Assembly (NCBI GenBank): GCA_038064775.1
Contig: JBBTSG010000015.1
Span: forward strand, 1-41,824
Direction of reading: 5' to 3'
Length of the DNA: 41,824 bases
DNA from: JBBTSG01 sp038064775
GTDB taxonomy: Bacteria > Patescibacteriota > Minisyncoccia > UBA6257 > GWB1-50-10
The position numbers and the translations under genes were made by a program. The stretch's first letter is position 1, and each line of letters opens with the position of its first letter. This document shows positions 31,531-40,016 of this stretch, piece by piece. The notes below the pieces were generated by a model. That model saw nothing but the letters and a program-made list of their open reading frames with translations. It did not search any database and was not told the origin of the DNA.

Positions 31531-32004
31531 CTAAAATGGGCAACGGCTTTCAAGCGGCTCTTCAATCGCGAAACCGGCCCGCCCACTTGAGTCAACACAA
31601 TAATATTGGGTCTCTAAATTCGGCTCGGCACCAGCTTGGACGTTAAGCTTGGAATAGGTGGAATAAGCTTTCGCCCCCTGCGGGGTGGACTTAATAATCC
31701 GGAGCGCGCCGCCTTGAGTGGTAATATCGTCAGCTAAAGCTTTTAAACTAGGATTATTAATAAGCGTGCCATCAGAAATTTCTTCTAAGGAATTATAACT
31801 GCCGTTGCTATACATTGTTTCCGCAAGATTGCGAACTTGATTTACTTCTTGAACAATTCGCGAGTCCTTAGCTTTATCGCGAGCTGGCCCAAGAGCGGTG
31901 AGTAAAACAGAGGAAAGAATGCCAATTACGGCAATCACAATAAGCATTTCGATTAAGGTAAAGCCGTATTGTCTCTTCGCTTCCTTAAGTTTTTCTTTAG
32001 CCAT
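31531..32004 (-). CDS. Type IV pilin (major-pilin-like, copy 2)
   Basis: 157 residues. Leader KRQYG, then FTLIEMLIVIAVIGILSSVLLTALGPARDKAKDSR, the canonical prepilin site followed by the ALGPAR-KAKD-R segment shared with the other pilin. Two Cys near the C-terminus (YYCVDSS, ESRCPF) form the usual D-loop pair. Own promoter with the -10 box 7 nt before the ATG. Confidence 0.92.
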   Translation of the reverse strand: MAKEKLKEAKRQYGFTLIEMLIVIAVIGILSSVLLTALGPARDKAKDSRIVQEVNQVRNLAETMYSNGSYNSLEEISDGTLINNPSLKALADDITTQGGALRIIKSTPQGAKAYSTYSKLNVQAGAEPNLETQYYCVDSSGRAGFAIEEPLESRCPF

Positions 32005-32011
32005 TTACATT

Positions 32012-32041
32012 ATTATAACTCATTTAATTAGAGGGCGACAA
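32012..32041 (-). promoter_or_regulatory. Promoter of pilin copy 2
   Basis: TTGTCG (32041-32036), 18-nt spacer, TATAAT (32017-32012), 7 nt to the ATG at 32004. Leaderless layout. Confidence 0.65.
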
Positions 32042-32050
32042 ATACACACC

Positions 32051-32086
32051 TAAAACAAAAGCAGCCCGTCTTAGGCGGACCGCTTT
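32051..32086 (-). terminator. Terminator of pilin copy 1
   Basis: On the minus strand an imperfect hairpin from AAAGC to GCTTT, containing TCCGCC and ACGGGC arms, followed by TTTTGTTTT. Its core resembles the palindrome family at 10956 and 20474. Confidence 0.7.
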
Positions 32087-32110
32087 AAAAGTAAGGTTAC
32101 TGACTATTTA

Positions 32111-32536
32111 TTATTCGCAAATGTAGAGGCTTGGAGCTGTTGCACTAAACTCTTTTGCACCGCTTGTATCACCACAATAATAGTTTCCGTCATTTAATAA
32201 GGCGTAAATTACATAATTAGGACCATCGGACTTGGCTGTAAAAGATGTACCGCCATTATTTGTTATTTCTGTCGCAGTGCCAGTAAAACGTGAGTCGGTC
32301 GCAAGAGTATCAGACACGGGGTAAGAACCATTCGTGTAAAGAGTTTCCATGATCGCCCGCGCTTGGCCGATTGCTGAAATAACTCTAGCGTCTTTGGCCT
32401 TATTACGAGCTGGTCCAAGAGCCGTTAAAACCGTTGCGGCTAAAATACCGACGACCGCGATTACGACGAGCATTTCAATAAGGGTGAATCCCTTGGCGTG
32501 ACTTGGGGCACGCTCTCCTCTTTTATTTTTTATCAT
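32111..32536 (-). CDS. pilA: Type IV pilin (major-pilin-like, copy 1)
   Basis: 141 residues. Leader with GFTLIEMLVVIAVVGILAATVLTALGPARNKAKDAR, then an Ala-rich helix (GQARAIMETLYTNGSYP) and a C-terminal Cys pair (YYCGDTS, SLYICE). It has its own promoter (TATAAT 10 nt before the ATG) and its own terminator, as expected for an abundant structural subunit. Closely related in its first 60 residues to the next pilin. Confidence 0.92.
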   Translation of the reverse strand: MIKNKRGERAPSHAKGFTLIEMLVVIAVVGILAATVLTALGPARNKAKDARVISAIGQARAIMETLYTNGSYPVSDTLATDSRFTGTATEITNNGGTSFTAKSDGPNYVIYALLNDGNYYCGDTSGAKEFSATAPSLYICE

Positions 32537-32546
32537 TTGTTACTTA

Positions 32547-32577
32547 ATTATATTTGTCTATTCGCTCGACCTTTCAA
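32547..32577 (-). promoter_or_regulatory. Promoter of pilin copy 1
   Basis: TTGAAA (32577-32572), 19-nt spacer, TATAAT (32552-32547), 10 nt to the ATG at 32536. Confidence 0.5.
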
Positions 32578-32614
32578 TAATTATTCTTATTATATTATAG
32601 CAAATTCACCCACA

Positions 32615-33820
32615 TCAGAACGACTGCGTTAATTTATAGAGCGGTAAAAGCATGGAGGCAAAAAGTCCACCAATTAAAACACCGATAACTATAAGCAGCG
32701 CTGGCTGAAGTAATTCCACCAAATTATTTACAATATCCTCGGTTTGTTTTTCGTAAAAAGTGCTTATGCGGGCCAAAAGATTCTCGAGCCGGCCGGTTGA
32801 TTCGCCAACGGCGATAAGTTGGGAAACGAGCGGCGGAAAATAAGGGGCGTTCTTTAGAGCTTGCGAAAGCAGTTGTCCTTTTCGCACGTTTTGAGCGGCA
32901 TTATGCAAAATATCTTCAAAAACATAATTACCGATTGTGTGCGAAGCAATTTCAATTGATTGAGGAATTGTTAAACCGCCTTGAATTAATACCCTCGTTG
33001 ATTCGGCAAAACGGGAAACGTAAAGATGTTGAAAAAGTTTGCCGAAAATTGGCAAACGCAAACTTAATTCATTATAAACCGCTTTACCTTCTTCGGTTGA
33101 CGAGTAATCAATAAGAAGAAAAATTATTGCCCCAAGAGCAATTACAATGAGCCACCACCAAGTTGTGAAAAAACCGCCCGCTCCTATCAGAGCTTTCGTG
33201 AAAAACGGCAATTCAACTTTTGATTCAGTAAAAATCGGCGCGATCTGCGGCAAGACCATCGTGAGCATTACAATTACAACCAAAATAAAAAGACCTATAA
33301 CAAAAGCTGGGTAAATCATGGCGTTCCGAACTTTGCCAATTAAAATTGATTGTTTTTCCAAATAATCGGCCAAAAAATCGAGCACTTCACTCAAACGGCC
33401 GGTCACTTCCGCCGACTTCACCATGTTTACGTAAAAATCCGAAAAAACACCAGCGTGACGGGAAAGCGCTTGAGAAAGAGAAAAGCCGGCGTTAATGTCC
33501 GATGCGATCTCGGCAATCACCTGTTTCAAGACTGGCTTCGTCGTCTGTTCATAAAGATTGCGCAAGCTGTCGGATAAAGGCACTTGAGAAGCAAGTAAGG
33601 TGGCGAATTGGCGTGTGAAAATCATTAAATCCGCTGTTTTCACCCGTTCAAAAAAATTCAGTATTCGGTTATACCACTTTTCTTCCCGAATCGGCTCCAT
33701 GCTAAGCACGTAAAGATTGTGACCTAAAAGAACCTGAGTGGCTGTTTCTTTACTCACCGCTTCAACATTACCCACTTGAAGTTCCCCTTCTTTAGTTCTA
33801 GCTTTGTAGGAAAATTTCAT
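32615..33820 (-). CDS. pilC: Type II/IV secretion inner-membrane platform protein
   Basis: 401 residues, normal PilC/GspF length. Two repeated GspF domains: the first with FTRQFATLLASQVPLSDSL, the second with FAESTRVLIQGGLTIPQSI, each followed by membrane helices; three large hydrophobic segments in all. PilC is the membrane base on which the PilB and PilT ATPases act. 23 nt downstream of pilT, with a possible TACTAT or TATACT box 10-12 nt before the ATG. Confidence 0.96.
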   Translation of the reverse strand: MKFSYKARTKEGELQVGNVEAVSKETATQVLLGHNLYVLSMEPIREEKWYNRILNFFERVKTADLMIFTRQFATLLASQVPLSDSLRNLYEQTTKPVLKQVIAEIASDINAGFSLSQALSRHAGVFSDFYVNMVKSAEVTGRLSEVLDFLADYLEKQSILIGKVRNAMIYPAFVIGLFILVVIVMLTMVLPQIAPIFTESKVELPFFTKALIGAGGFFTTWWWLIVIALGAIIFLLIDYSSTEEGKAVYNELSLRLPIFGKLFQHLYVSRFAESTRVLIQGGLTIPQSIEIASHTIGNYVFEDILHNAAQNVRKGQLLSQALKNAPYFPPLVSQLIAVGESTGRLENLLARISTFYEKQTEDIVNNLVELLQPALLIVIGVLIGGLFASMLLPLYKLTQSF

Positions 33821-33843
33821 TCTGTTATTTATAGTATATCACC

Positions 33844-34914
33844 TTAGGTTCGCTCGAGGAGTAATCGCAATTCAGCTGGATTTAATGAATAGCTCTCGGC
33901 TTCTTCAAGAGAAACTTCTTTGCGTTTCACCAAGCTCACGAGCGAGCGATTTAAAGACATCATTCCTTCTTGAACGCTTGTATCAATCACTAAATCAATT
34001 TGATAAATTTTCTTTTCGCGGATTAAATTTCTTATCGCGGAATTGGAAATCATAAGCTCCATTGCCGGCACGCGACCGCCACCCAACTTCGGCACAAGCC
34101 GTTCCGAAATAATCCCAACTAGCGTTGAGGCGAGTTGGGAAGTAATTTGACCCTGCTGTTCCGGCGGAAAACTATCAATAATCCGATCAATTGTTTGAGC
34201 AGCCGAATTAGTGTGAAGAGTGGAAAAAACTAAGTGGCCGGTCTCTGCTGCCGTCATTGCTGTCGCAATCGTGTCTGAATCGCGCATTTCACCGATCATT
34301 AAAACGTCCGGATCTTGGCGCAAAACAGAACGGAGTGCGTCATGGAAAGAAATAGTGTCTTGACCAACTTCCCGCTGAGAAATAATCGAACGGTCCTGGG
34401 CAAAAATATATTCAATCGGATCTTCAACAGTAATAATGTGCTTGGTTTGTTTATGGTTCACTTCATCTAAAACAGCGGCAAGCGTGGTGGATTTACCGTG
34501 ACCGGCCGGACCGACAACTAAAACAAAGCCCTGGTTTAATTTGGCAAAATCGTGAAGAAGCGGCGGCAAATTTAATTCCTCAATTGTTTTAATCTGCGCC
34601 GGAATTAACCTGAGAGCCGCGGCAACAAAACCTCTTTGATAATAAACATTTACTCGGAAACGAGCCTTGTCTTCCAAGTTATAAGAAAGGTCAATCTGTT
34701 TTAGTTTTGAAAATTTGTCTTTTTGATCGTCCGTAAGCATTGCCATTGCCAAACCTTCGGTATCTTCCTTGGTAAGAATCGGTTCTTTAATCATGGGCGT
34801 AAGAACGCTGTCAATCCGCAAGGTTGGCCTACGGCCAACAGCTAAATGCAAATCAGAAGCGTTTTGTCGCGCCGTCGCTAAAAGATATTCAACTAATTTT
34901 TGTCTGTATTCCAT
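33844..34914 (-). CDS. pilT: Pilus retraction ATPase
   Basis: 356 residues, normal length. Walker A is VVGPAGHGKSTTLA (about 129-142) with His where most PilT have Ser. Asp box DPIEYIF, Walker B region RQDPDVLMIGEMRD, and AETGHLVFSTLHTNSAAQTIDRIIDSFP. The N-terminal PAS-like domain begins ARQNASDLHLAVGRRP. Powers pilus retraction, needed for twitching and DNA uptake. 12 nt after pilB. Confidence 0.97.
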   Translation of the reverse strand: MEYRQKLVEYLLATARQNASDLHLAVGRRPTLRIDSVLTPMIKEPILTKEDTEGLAMAMLTDDQKDKFSKLKQIDLSYNLEDKARFRVNVYYQRGFVAAALRLIPAQIKTIEELNLPPLLHDFAKLNQGFVLVVGPAGHGKSTTLAAVLDEVNHKQTKHIITVEDPIEYIFAQDRSIISQREVGQDTISFHDALRSVLRQDPDVLMIGEMRDSDTIATAMTAAETGHLVFSTLHTNSAAQTIDRIIDSFPPEQQGQITSQLASTLVGIISERLVPKLGGGRVPAMELMISNSAIRNLIREKKIYQIDLVIDTSVQEGMMSLNRSLVSLVKRKEVSLEEAESYSLNPAELRLLLERT

Positions 34915-34926
34915 AATGTATTAATT

Positions 34927-36660
34927 TTAAACTGTTTCCCGTAAAACTTCTTCAATAGAAATTGACCCGTCAAGCGCTTTTAATATTCCGTCTGTCCGTA
35001 AATTGATCATTCCTTGTCGCTTGGCTTCGTCAAGCAGCTTCCCTTGGGAAAAACCAATATTAATTAAATCGCCAAGTTCGCGTGTCATCTGAAAAAGCTC
35101 GTAAATAGCGATCCGACCAACAGTTCCTTTGCCTTTGCAAATTTTACAGTCGGCTTTTGGCTCGGCGCGGTAAATCGAATAGGGTGATTTATATTTAAAA
35201 TCTTTTTTTACTACCACCGGCAATTCTTTCAATCCTTCGTCAATAATTTTTTCGATTTCGGGCGGCGCTTTTATTTCTTTGCGACAATTTTGACAAAGCC
35301 GCAAAACCAACCGCTGCGCCATCATCAAATTCAAGGCGGAGGAAAGAAGAAAAGGTGGTACGCCCAAATCAATAAGACGGGGAATAACACTGATTGAATT
35401 ATTAGTATGGATGGTTGAAAGCATAATATGGCCGGTTAAAGCGGCGTTTACCGCCAAGCTTGCGGTTTCTCCGTCGCGAATTTCACCAACCATAATCACG
35501 TCCGGATCTTGACGTAAAATTTGCCGCAAACCAGAAGCAAAAGTGTAACCGATTTCCGGTTTAACCTGCGATTGATTAACGCTTTCAATAAAATATTCGA
35601 CTGGATCTTCAAGAGTAACAATATTAATGGCTTCTCGGCTTAAACTTTGTAAAATGGCGTAAAGAGTTGTAGTTTTTCCGGAACCAGTCGGACCAGAAAG
35701 TAAAATCATACCGTAAGGCCGATTTACTGCTTCTTTTAAAATTGCGGCGTTATATTCATTCAAACCTAATTGATCGGCGCTTTTTAAACCGGTCGCTGGA
35801 TCCAAAACCCGAATCGCTACTTTTTCACCGGCCGGCGTTGGAAAAGTCGCCACACGATAATCAATGTCGCGCCCACCCATCGCCGTGCGAAATCGTCCGT
35901 CTTGAGGAGTTCTATTTTCATCAAGCTTTAAACGCGCTAAAACTTTTACCCGCGAAACAATTGGTTGGGCAAGTGAAGACGGCACCGAAGCTACTTCTTG
36001 CAACTCACCGTCAATTCGGAAACGAATTCGCAATCGCGCCCGTTGTGGCTCAATATGAATATCTGACACGCCTAAATCAACCGCTTGTCTTAACGTAGAG
36101 GCAACGATTTTTATAATCGGCGCTTCTTCGCTTGTACCACCTTCTTCAAGCGCTACTCGCCGCTCCATTTCCCCTCCACCTAGAACTACGCCTATTTCTT
36201 TAACCGCAGCTTCAATTTCTGTCCGATAAGAAGCATAACGTCGCCAAACCGCTGTCATGTCTGATGGTGTTACAAGATAAACGCCCAAACTTAATCCTTC
36301 TCGCTTTGCAATAAAACGCAACGCTTCAGCCGCTCTTTCGTCGTCTGGACGAAGCATGCCAACTACAAGCATATTATCAGTTTTCTCAATCGGTATAACC
36401 CGATAGGTCATTGAAGTTTCCCGCGGAATAATTTTCAATAAATCATCGTGAATGGATTCGGGAATTATTTTTTTGTAAGGGGCGCCTAATAATTCGCTCT
36501 TTACTTTAGCGGCGGAAGTTTCATCAATTAGGCGACGTTCATAAAGCAAATCTTCAGCCGATCGCTGAAGAAATTTAGCATCTTGTTCTATCTTTCCTGC
36601 CACGCCCTGATCGATCAGCTTCCTTTTAACAAGTTCTTTTAAAAATTCCTGATCTGTCAT
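34927..36660 (-). CDS. pilB: Pilus extension ATPase
   Basis: 577 residues. N-terminal GspE-like domain, then ASDIHIEPQ-type segment (VSDIHIEPQRARLRIRFRID), Walker A LLSGPTGSGKTTTLY (about 320-334), Asp box EDPVEYFI, Walker B RQDPDVIMVGEIRDG, and a zinc-binding module with CQNC and CKICKG. Drives pilus polymerisation. 6 nt after the small PilP-like gene. Confidence 0.98.
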   Translation of the reverse strand: MTDQEFLKELVKRKLIDQGVAGKIEQDAKFLQRSAEDLLYERRLIDETSAAKVKSELLGAPYKKIIPESIHDDLLKIIPRETSMTYRVIPIEKTDNMLVVGMLRPDDERAAEALRFIAKREGLSLGVYLVTPSDMTAVWRRYASYRTEIEAAVKEIGVVLGGGEMERRVALEEGGTSEEAPIIKIVASTLRQAVDLGVSDIHIEPQRARLRIRFRIDGELQEVASVPSSLAQPIVSRVKVLARLKLDENRTPQDGRFRTAMGGRDIDYRVATFPTPAGEKVAIRVLDPATGLKSADQLGLNEYNAAILKEAVNRPYGMILLSGPTGSGKTTTLYAILQSLSREAINIVTLEDPVEYFIESVNQSQVKPEIGYTFASGLRQILRQDPDVIMVGEIRDGETASLAVNAALTGHIMLSTIHTNNSISVIPRLIDLGVPPFLLSSALNLMMAQRLVLRLCQNCRKEIKAPPEIEKIIDEGLKELPVVVKKDFKYKSPYSIYRAEPKADCKICKGKGTVGRIAIYELFQMTRELGDLINIGFSQGKLLDEAKRQGMINLRTDGILKALDGSISIEEVLRETV

Positions 36661-36666
36661 GCAAAT

Positions 36667-36957
36667 TTAAAACGGCTTGAAAGGATTTGGTCGGCCCTTC
36701 GGCGGCAATTGCAGTGGCTGACTGTAGTCGCGTAAGCTTTTGAAAACTGCCGAATCGACAACTTTCGCCGGATTAAATTTAACTTGAGCAATTTTATTTA
36801 GGTCCTGGAGGCTTGAAGGTATCACTATTTCAATAAGTTCTGGTTTTTTAAAAAATAGGTAGTAGCCGCCGATAAAAACTGCGGCAATAATTACAACCGC
36901 GCCGACAATGCCGATCCAATTAGTAGGTTTCTTTTCTTCTTCAAGAGTGATAGCCAT
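36667..36957 (-). CDS. Small membrane protein in the PilP position
   Basis: 96 residues: short N-terminus, one transmembrane helix (IGIVGAVVIIAAVFIGGYYLFF, about 16-37), then a soluble tail ending PPKGRPNPFKPF. In diderm bacteria the gene after pilO is the lipoprotein PilP, whose mature start carries an NPF/DPF-type motif; here there is no lipobox and no beta domain. Homology to PilP is suggested only by order and the terminal NPF. Tightly spaced (3 nt after pilO, 6 nt before pilB). Confidence 0.7.
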   Translation of the reverse strand: MAITLEEEKKPTNWIGIVGAVVIIAAVFIGGYYLFFKKPELIEIVIPSSLQDLNKIAQVKFNPAKVVDSAVFKSLRDYSQPLQLPPKGRPNPFKPF

Positions 36958-36960
36958 AAT

Positions 36961-37521
36961 TTATTCTTGATAAAACATATTGACCTTGAGTGTTAAAGAA
37001 TCGGGGATATTGTTTTTTAGCGTAGCGGGAGTAAAAGAAAACTCCGCTACATTTGCCAAACGAACGCTTGTTTCAATTCCTGCTAAAAACTTTTTAAGAC
37101 CTTCGTAACCGCCGTTTGCTTTTAAGGTAACAGCTAAAGTTCCTAATTTTTTTATAAATGGCGGCGGCGCGCCTCGCGGCGTTGAAGCCGTAAAATCAAG
37201 AGAAGCAAGCGTAACATTATTTGTAGCACTTACTGCTTCAATTTGCCGCAATGCTTGAACCGGTTCGGCGCCATCAGGCATCGCAAGAGAAATTGTCTCT
37301 TCTAATCGGGAAACGTTTTGGAATTGATTTATAAGCCCTTTAACCTCGGAAACGGCTTGTTTTTGGTTGTTATACAAAGAAGTTTTTGAAGCAATGATAG
37401 CACGCTTATCACTAATTGAGCTTGCTTCGTCTTTAATAAAATTAAAATAAACCGTAAGCGAACCAATTAAAAATACGGTGGCTAAAGTTACGCTTAAAAT
37501 TCTTTTTGTTGACGGTCTCAT
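36961..37521 (-). CDS. pilO: Pilus assembly protein PilO-like
   Basis: 186 residues. One N-terminal membrane helix (ILSVTLATVFLIGSLTVYFNFI), a coiled-coil region (SISDKRAIIASKTSLYNNQKQAVSEVKGL), and a ferredoxin-like periplasmic-type domain. It starts within the last codons of the preceding gene (4-nt overlap). With PilN and PilM it forms the alignment complex linking the cytoplasmic ATPases to the pilus. Confidence 0.85.
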   Translation of the reverse strand: MRPSTKRILSVTLATVFLIGSLTVYFNFIKDEASSISDKRAIIASKTSLYNNQKQAVSEVKGLINQFQNVSRLEETISLAMPDGAEPVQALRQIEAVSATNNVTLASLDFTASTPRGAPPPFIKKLGTLAVTLKANGGYEGLKKFLAGIETSVRLANVAEFSFTPATLKNNIPDSLTLKVNMFYQE

Positions 37522-38090
37522 AATGATGGTGGGGCTAATAGAAAGTCGGAATTAAAACTAATATCAATAGTAAAATTCACGCCACTACCCGCCTGGACCA
37601 AACTTACGTCTTTTAAAAGAACTAATGAAACTTCCGGCGCCTGATCAAAAATTGTAATTTGTTCCGCCAAGCTGTTAAAATTTGTGCTGAAGCCTTTTAG
37701 ACCTACTATTTTATTGTTTAAGTTAAAATTTGCGTTGCTGAAATAAATATCGCTCGTTACATTTTTTTCAAGAAAAGTAAAAATATTTGAACTGAAAGAA
37801 TGATTGGTTAAAACTTTTTCCAAGTTAGCAAGTTTGGAATAAAAATTAACGAATTTTTGCTGGTCTTCAATACTCACCTGCTTAGCCAAACTATCCAAAT
37901 TTTTGTCTAAACCGGAAATGACGCTTCCAAGATAATTTTGATAACCAAAATGCAATCCTAAGTAAACAAAAATTGAAAAGCTAAAAATGAGAGCTGCGAA
38001 AACCAGCAAACGCCAAGGCCAACCAATCGGCACTTTTTCCGTAAGGAATTGTTCGCTTCCGTTATTGTTAAATGATGATAAATCTGGCAT
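37518..38090 (-). CDS. pilN: Pilus assembly protein PilN-like
   Basis: 190 residues. Short cytoplasmic N-terminus, membrane helix (PWRLLVFAALIFSFSIFVYLGLHF, about 24-47), coiled coil, then an alpha/beta domain. The N-terminus before the helix would contact PilM. Sequence is divergent from proteobacterial PilN; call rests on topology and position between pilM and pilO. Confidence 0.8.
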   Translation of the reverse strand: MPDLSSFNNNGSEQFLTEKVPIGWPWRLLVFAALIFSFSIFVYLGLHFGYQNYLGSVISGLDKNLDSLAKQVSIEDQQKFVNFYSKLANLEKVLTNHSFSSNIFTFLEKNVTSDIYFSNANFNLNNKIVGLKGFSTNFNSLAEQITIFDQAPEVSLVLLKDVSLVQAGSGVNFTIDISFNSDFLLAPPSL

Positions 38091-38095
38091 TGATT

Positions 38096-39196
38096 TTAAT
38101 GGCTGTGGACTTTGAGCGTGAGACCGAGCGCTACCGACAACTGATTATTTAATGACTTTGCCGCGGGCGCGAGCTCTGCCGGATATTTAAAGTAATTCAG
38201 TGTCTGCGGATCAAAAAAATTAAGTTTAATCTGATCCTCAAAATAACTTTTCACGCCTGGTAATTCCGCTCCGCCACCAGTCAAAATCACCTGCTCAACT
38301 TTTTTACCATAAGTCCGTTCATAAACCCCTCTCACTCGTTCACACTCTTCTATTATAACATCCAAAAAGGGCATAAGTGATGTTGATAACTCGTATTCAC
38401 CACCCGTTCCTTTTAATCCTCGACGCCGCTTCAACTCCTCCGCCCTAGTGGCGCTAATATCGAGTGTTCGACTTAAAGATCGGGTTAAAGACACGCCGCC
38501 ATAATCGGTTTGGCCAACATAACGAAGAATGCCTTTTTCAGCAATCGCGATTGAGCTTGAAGCCGCGCCGATATCAATAATCGCCGTTATTGGATCGGTT
38601 GGTTTTGTAAATGCTCGAATCAAGGCTTGGCTTTCTATTTCAACAGCTGAAAGCGTAAGTCCGACTGCTCGAAAAATATTTTTATATTTTGTTAAAAGAT
38701 CGTTTGGAATAGCGGTCAAAAGCAAACGCTGATAAGATTGGCCACTTTGATTTTCAAAATCTTCTATTTTCACCCAATCAATTGTCGCTTCCGATGGCGG
38801 AATGGGAATGTATTGCCGCGCTTGGAAACCAACGGCTTTTGATGTTTCTTGCGGTGAAAGAGCGGGCATTTCAATTGGCACCACAAAAGCGCCGAAAACA
38901 GGAAGAGAAGCAACAACTCGTTTCGCTTTCGGCTTCACTTCAGATAAAATTGTTTTTAAAAGCTTAATTGTGTCTTGCTCGACAATTTTGAGGGCGCTTG
39001 TTTGAATTGCCTCATTACCCCGAACAAGATAATCTTTCGTTTCAAGAATGCCGTAATTTTGAAGCAATAAGTTATCAGCCACTCGGGCCACTTCAACAAG
39101 CTTGATTGAAGTTGTGCCAATATCTATCCCTAAAACGTTTTTAAAGCTGAAAAAATTGGAGATGTCCGAGAAAAATCCCGAAATACTGAACTTCAT
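38096..39196 (-). CDS. pilM: Pilus assembly ATPase-like protein PilM
   Basis: 366 residues, actin-like fold. Phosphate-1 loop LGIDIGTTSIKLVEV (about 20-34), phosphate-2 region AIIDIGAASSSIAI, adenosine loop VILTGGGAELPG. First gene of the pilus core. Start has no Shine-Dalgarno; TAAAAT ends 6 nt before the ATG. Confidence 0.96.
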   Translation of the reverse strand: MKFSISGFFSDISNFFSFKNVLGIDIGTTSIKLVEVARVADNLLLQNYGILETKDYLVRGNEAIQTSALKIVEQDTIKLLKTILSEVKPKAKRVVASLPVFGAFVVPIEMPALSPQETSKAVGFQARQYIPIPPSEATIDWVKIEDFENQSGQSYQRLLLTAIPNDLLTKYKNIFRAVGLTLSAVEIESQALIRAFTKPTDPITAIIDIGAASSSIAIAEKGILRYVGQTDYGGVSLTRSLSRTLDISATRAEELKRRRGLKGTGGEYELSTSLMPFLDVIIEECERVRGVYERTYGKKVEQVILTGGGAELPGVKSYFEDQIKLNFFDPQTLNYFKYPAELAPAAKSLNNQLSVALGLTLKVHSH

Positions 39197-39202
39197 ATGT
39201 AT

Positions 39203-39208
39203 ATTTTA
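39203..39208 (-). promoter_or_regulatory. -10 box of the pilM operon
   Basis: TAAAAT on the minus strand, 6 nt before the pilM ATG, with the same ATACxT spacer sequence type as the DM13 gene. No clear -35. Confidence 0.5.
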
Positions 39209-39232
39209 ACACGTCGCTCGTAAAACACCTAT

Positions 39233-39261
39233 TTGACGTAAGAGATAAAGAAAAAGATAAT
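39233..39261 (+). promoter_or_regulatory. comF promoter
   Basis: TTGACG (39233-39238), 17-nt spacer, GATAAT (39256-39261), 7 nt to the ATG at 39269. It supports the ATG over the TTG codon just before it. Confidence 0.7.
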
Positions 39262-39268
39262 CGGATTG

Positions 39269-39988
39269 ATGGCGAAAATAATCCAAAAAATCCTTGATTT
39301 AATCTTTCCGCCCATCTGCGCCGCTTGCGAAAAGAAGTTACCAACCAAAAATACTTACGTTGGCGTTTGCGAACCTTGTTTTAATTCCATTGAAATCGCA
39401 AGCGGTTTTATCTGTCCTAAATGCAAGAAAAGATTACCCGAAATAAAACCGTTAGGTGGTCGGTTCTGTCACCCCGAAGAAAAATTTATTCTCGCCGCTG
39501 CGACAAATTACAAAAATGAGGCGGCGAGAAAATTAATTTACGGCTTGAAATACGGCCACCGCCGAAACATCGCTGAAACGCTTGCTGTAATTCTCAAAAA
39601 ATACCTCGAAAAATTGCCGCCGATTGATTTCAAAGATTTTATTGTTCTGCCGCTCCCCCTTCACAAGAAAAAAGAGCGCGCTCGTGGGTTTAACCAAACA
39701 TTTCTTATCGCTCAAGCCCTTAATTCTTATTATCCGCTAAATATCCGCCATGATTTACTGTTTAAAAATAAGCCAACCGTTTCCCAAATCGAAACTAAAG
39801 ATTATGCGACGCGAGAAAAAAACGTCGCCGGAAGTTTTTCTATACGACATCCTGAGGAAGTAGAAAGTAAAAATATTATTGTCTTAGATGATGTTTTTAC
39901 TTCCGGCGCGACACTCCGTGAAGCGGTAAAAACTTTAAAAGGCGTGGGCGCTAAAAAAATTATAGCGCTCGTTATTGCCAAAGCGTGA
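39269..39988 (+). CDS. comFC: ComF family phosphoribosyltransferase-like competence protein
   Basis: 239 residues. N-terminal zinc ribbons CAACEKKL, CEPC and CPKCKKR, then a type I PRTase-like domain with LPLPLHKKKERARGFNQ and the PRPP-loop IIVLDDVFTSGATL. ComFC is needed for natural transformation in several bacteria. An upstream in-frame TTG (39266) would add one Met, but the promoter spacing favours the ATG. Divergent from pilM across 72 bp, consistent with a pilus-based DNA-uptake module. Confidence 0.93.
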   Translation: MAKIIQKILDLIFPPICAACEKKLPTKNTYVGVCEPCFNSIEIASGFICPKCKKRLPEIKPLGGRFCHPEEKFILAAATNYKNEAARKLIYGLKYGHRRNIAETLAVILKKYLEKLPPIDFKDFIVLPLPLHKKKERARGFNQTFLIAQALNSYYPLNIRHDLLFKNKPTVSQIETKDYATREKNVAGSFSIRHPEEVESKNIIVLDDVFTSGATLREAVKTLKGVGAKKIIALVIAKA

Positions 39989-40016
39989 CACAGAAACTAG
40001 ATACTAGATTTTAATT

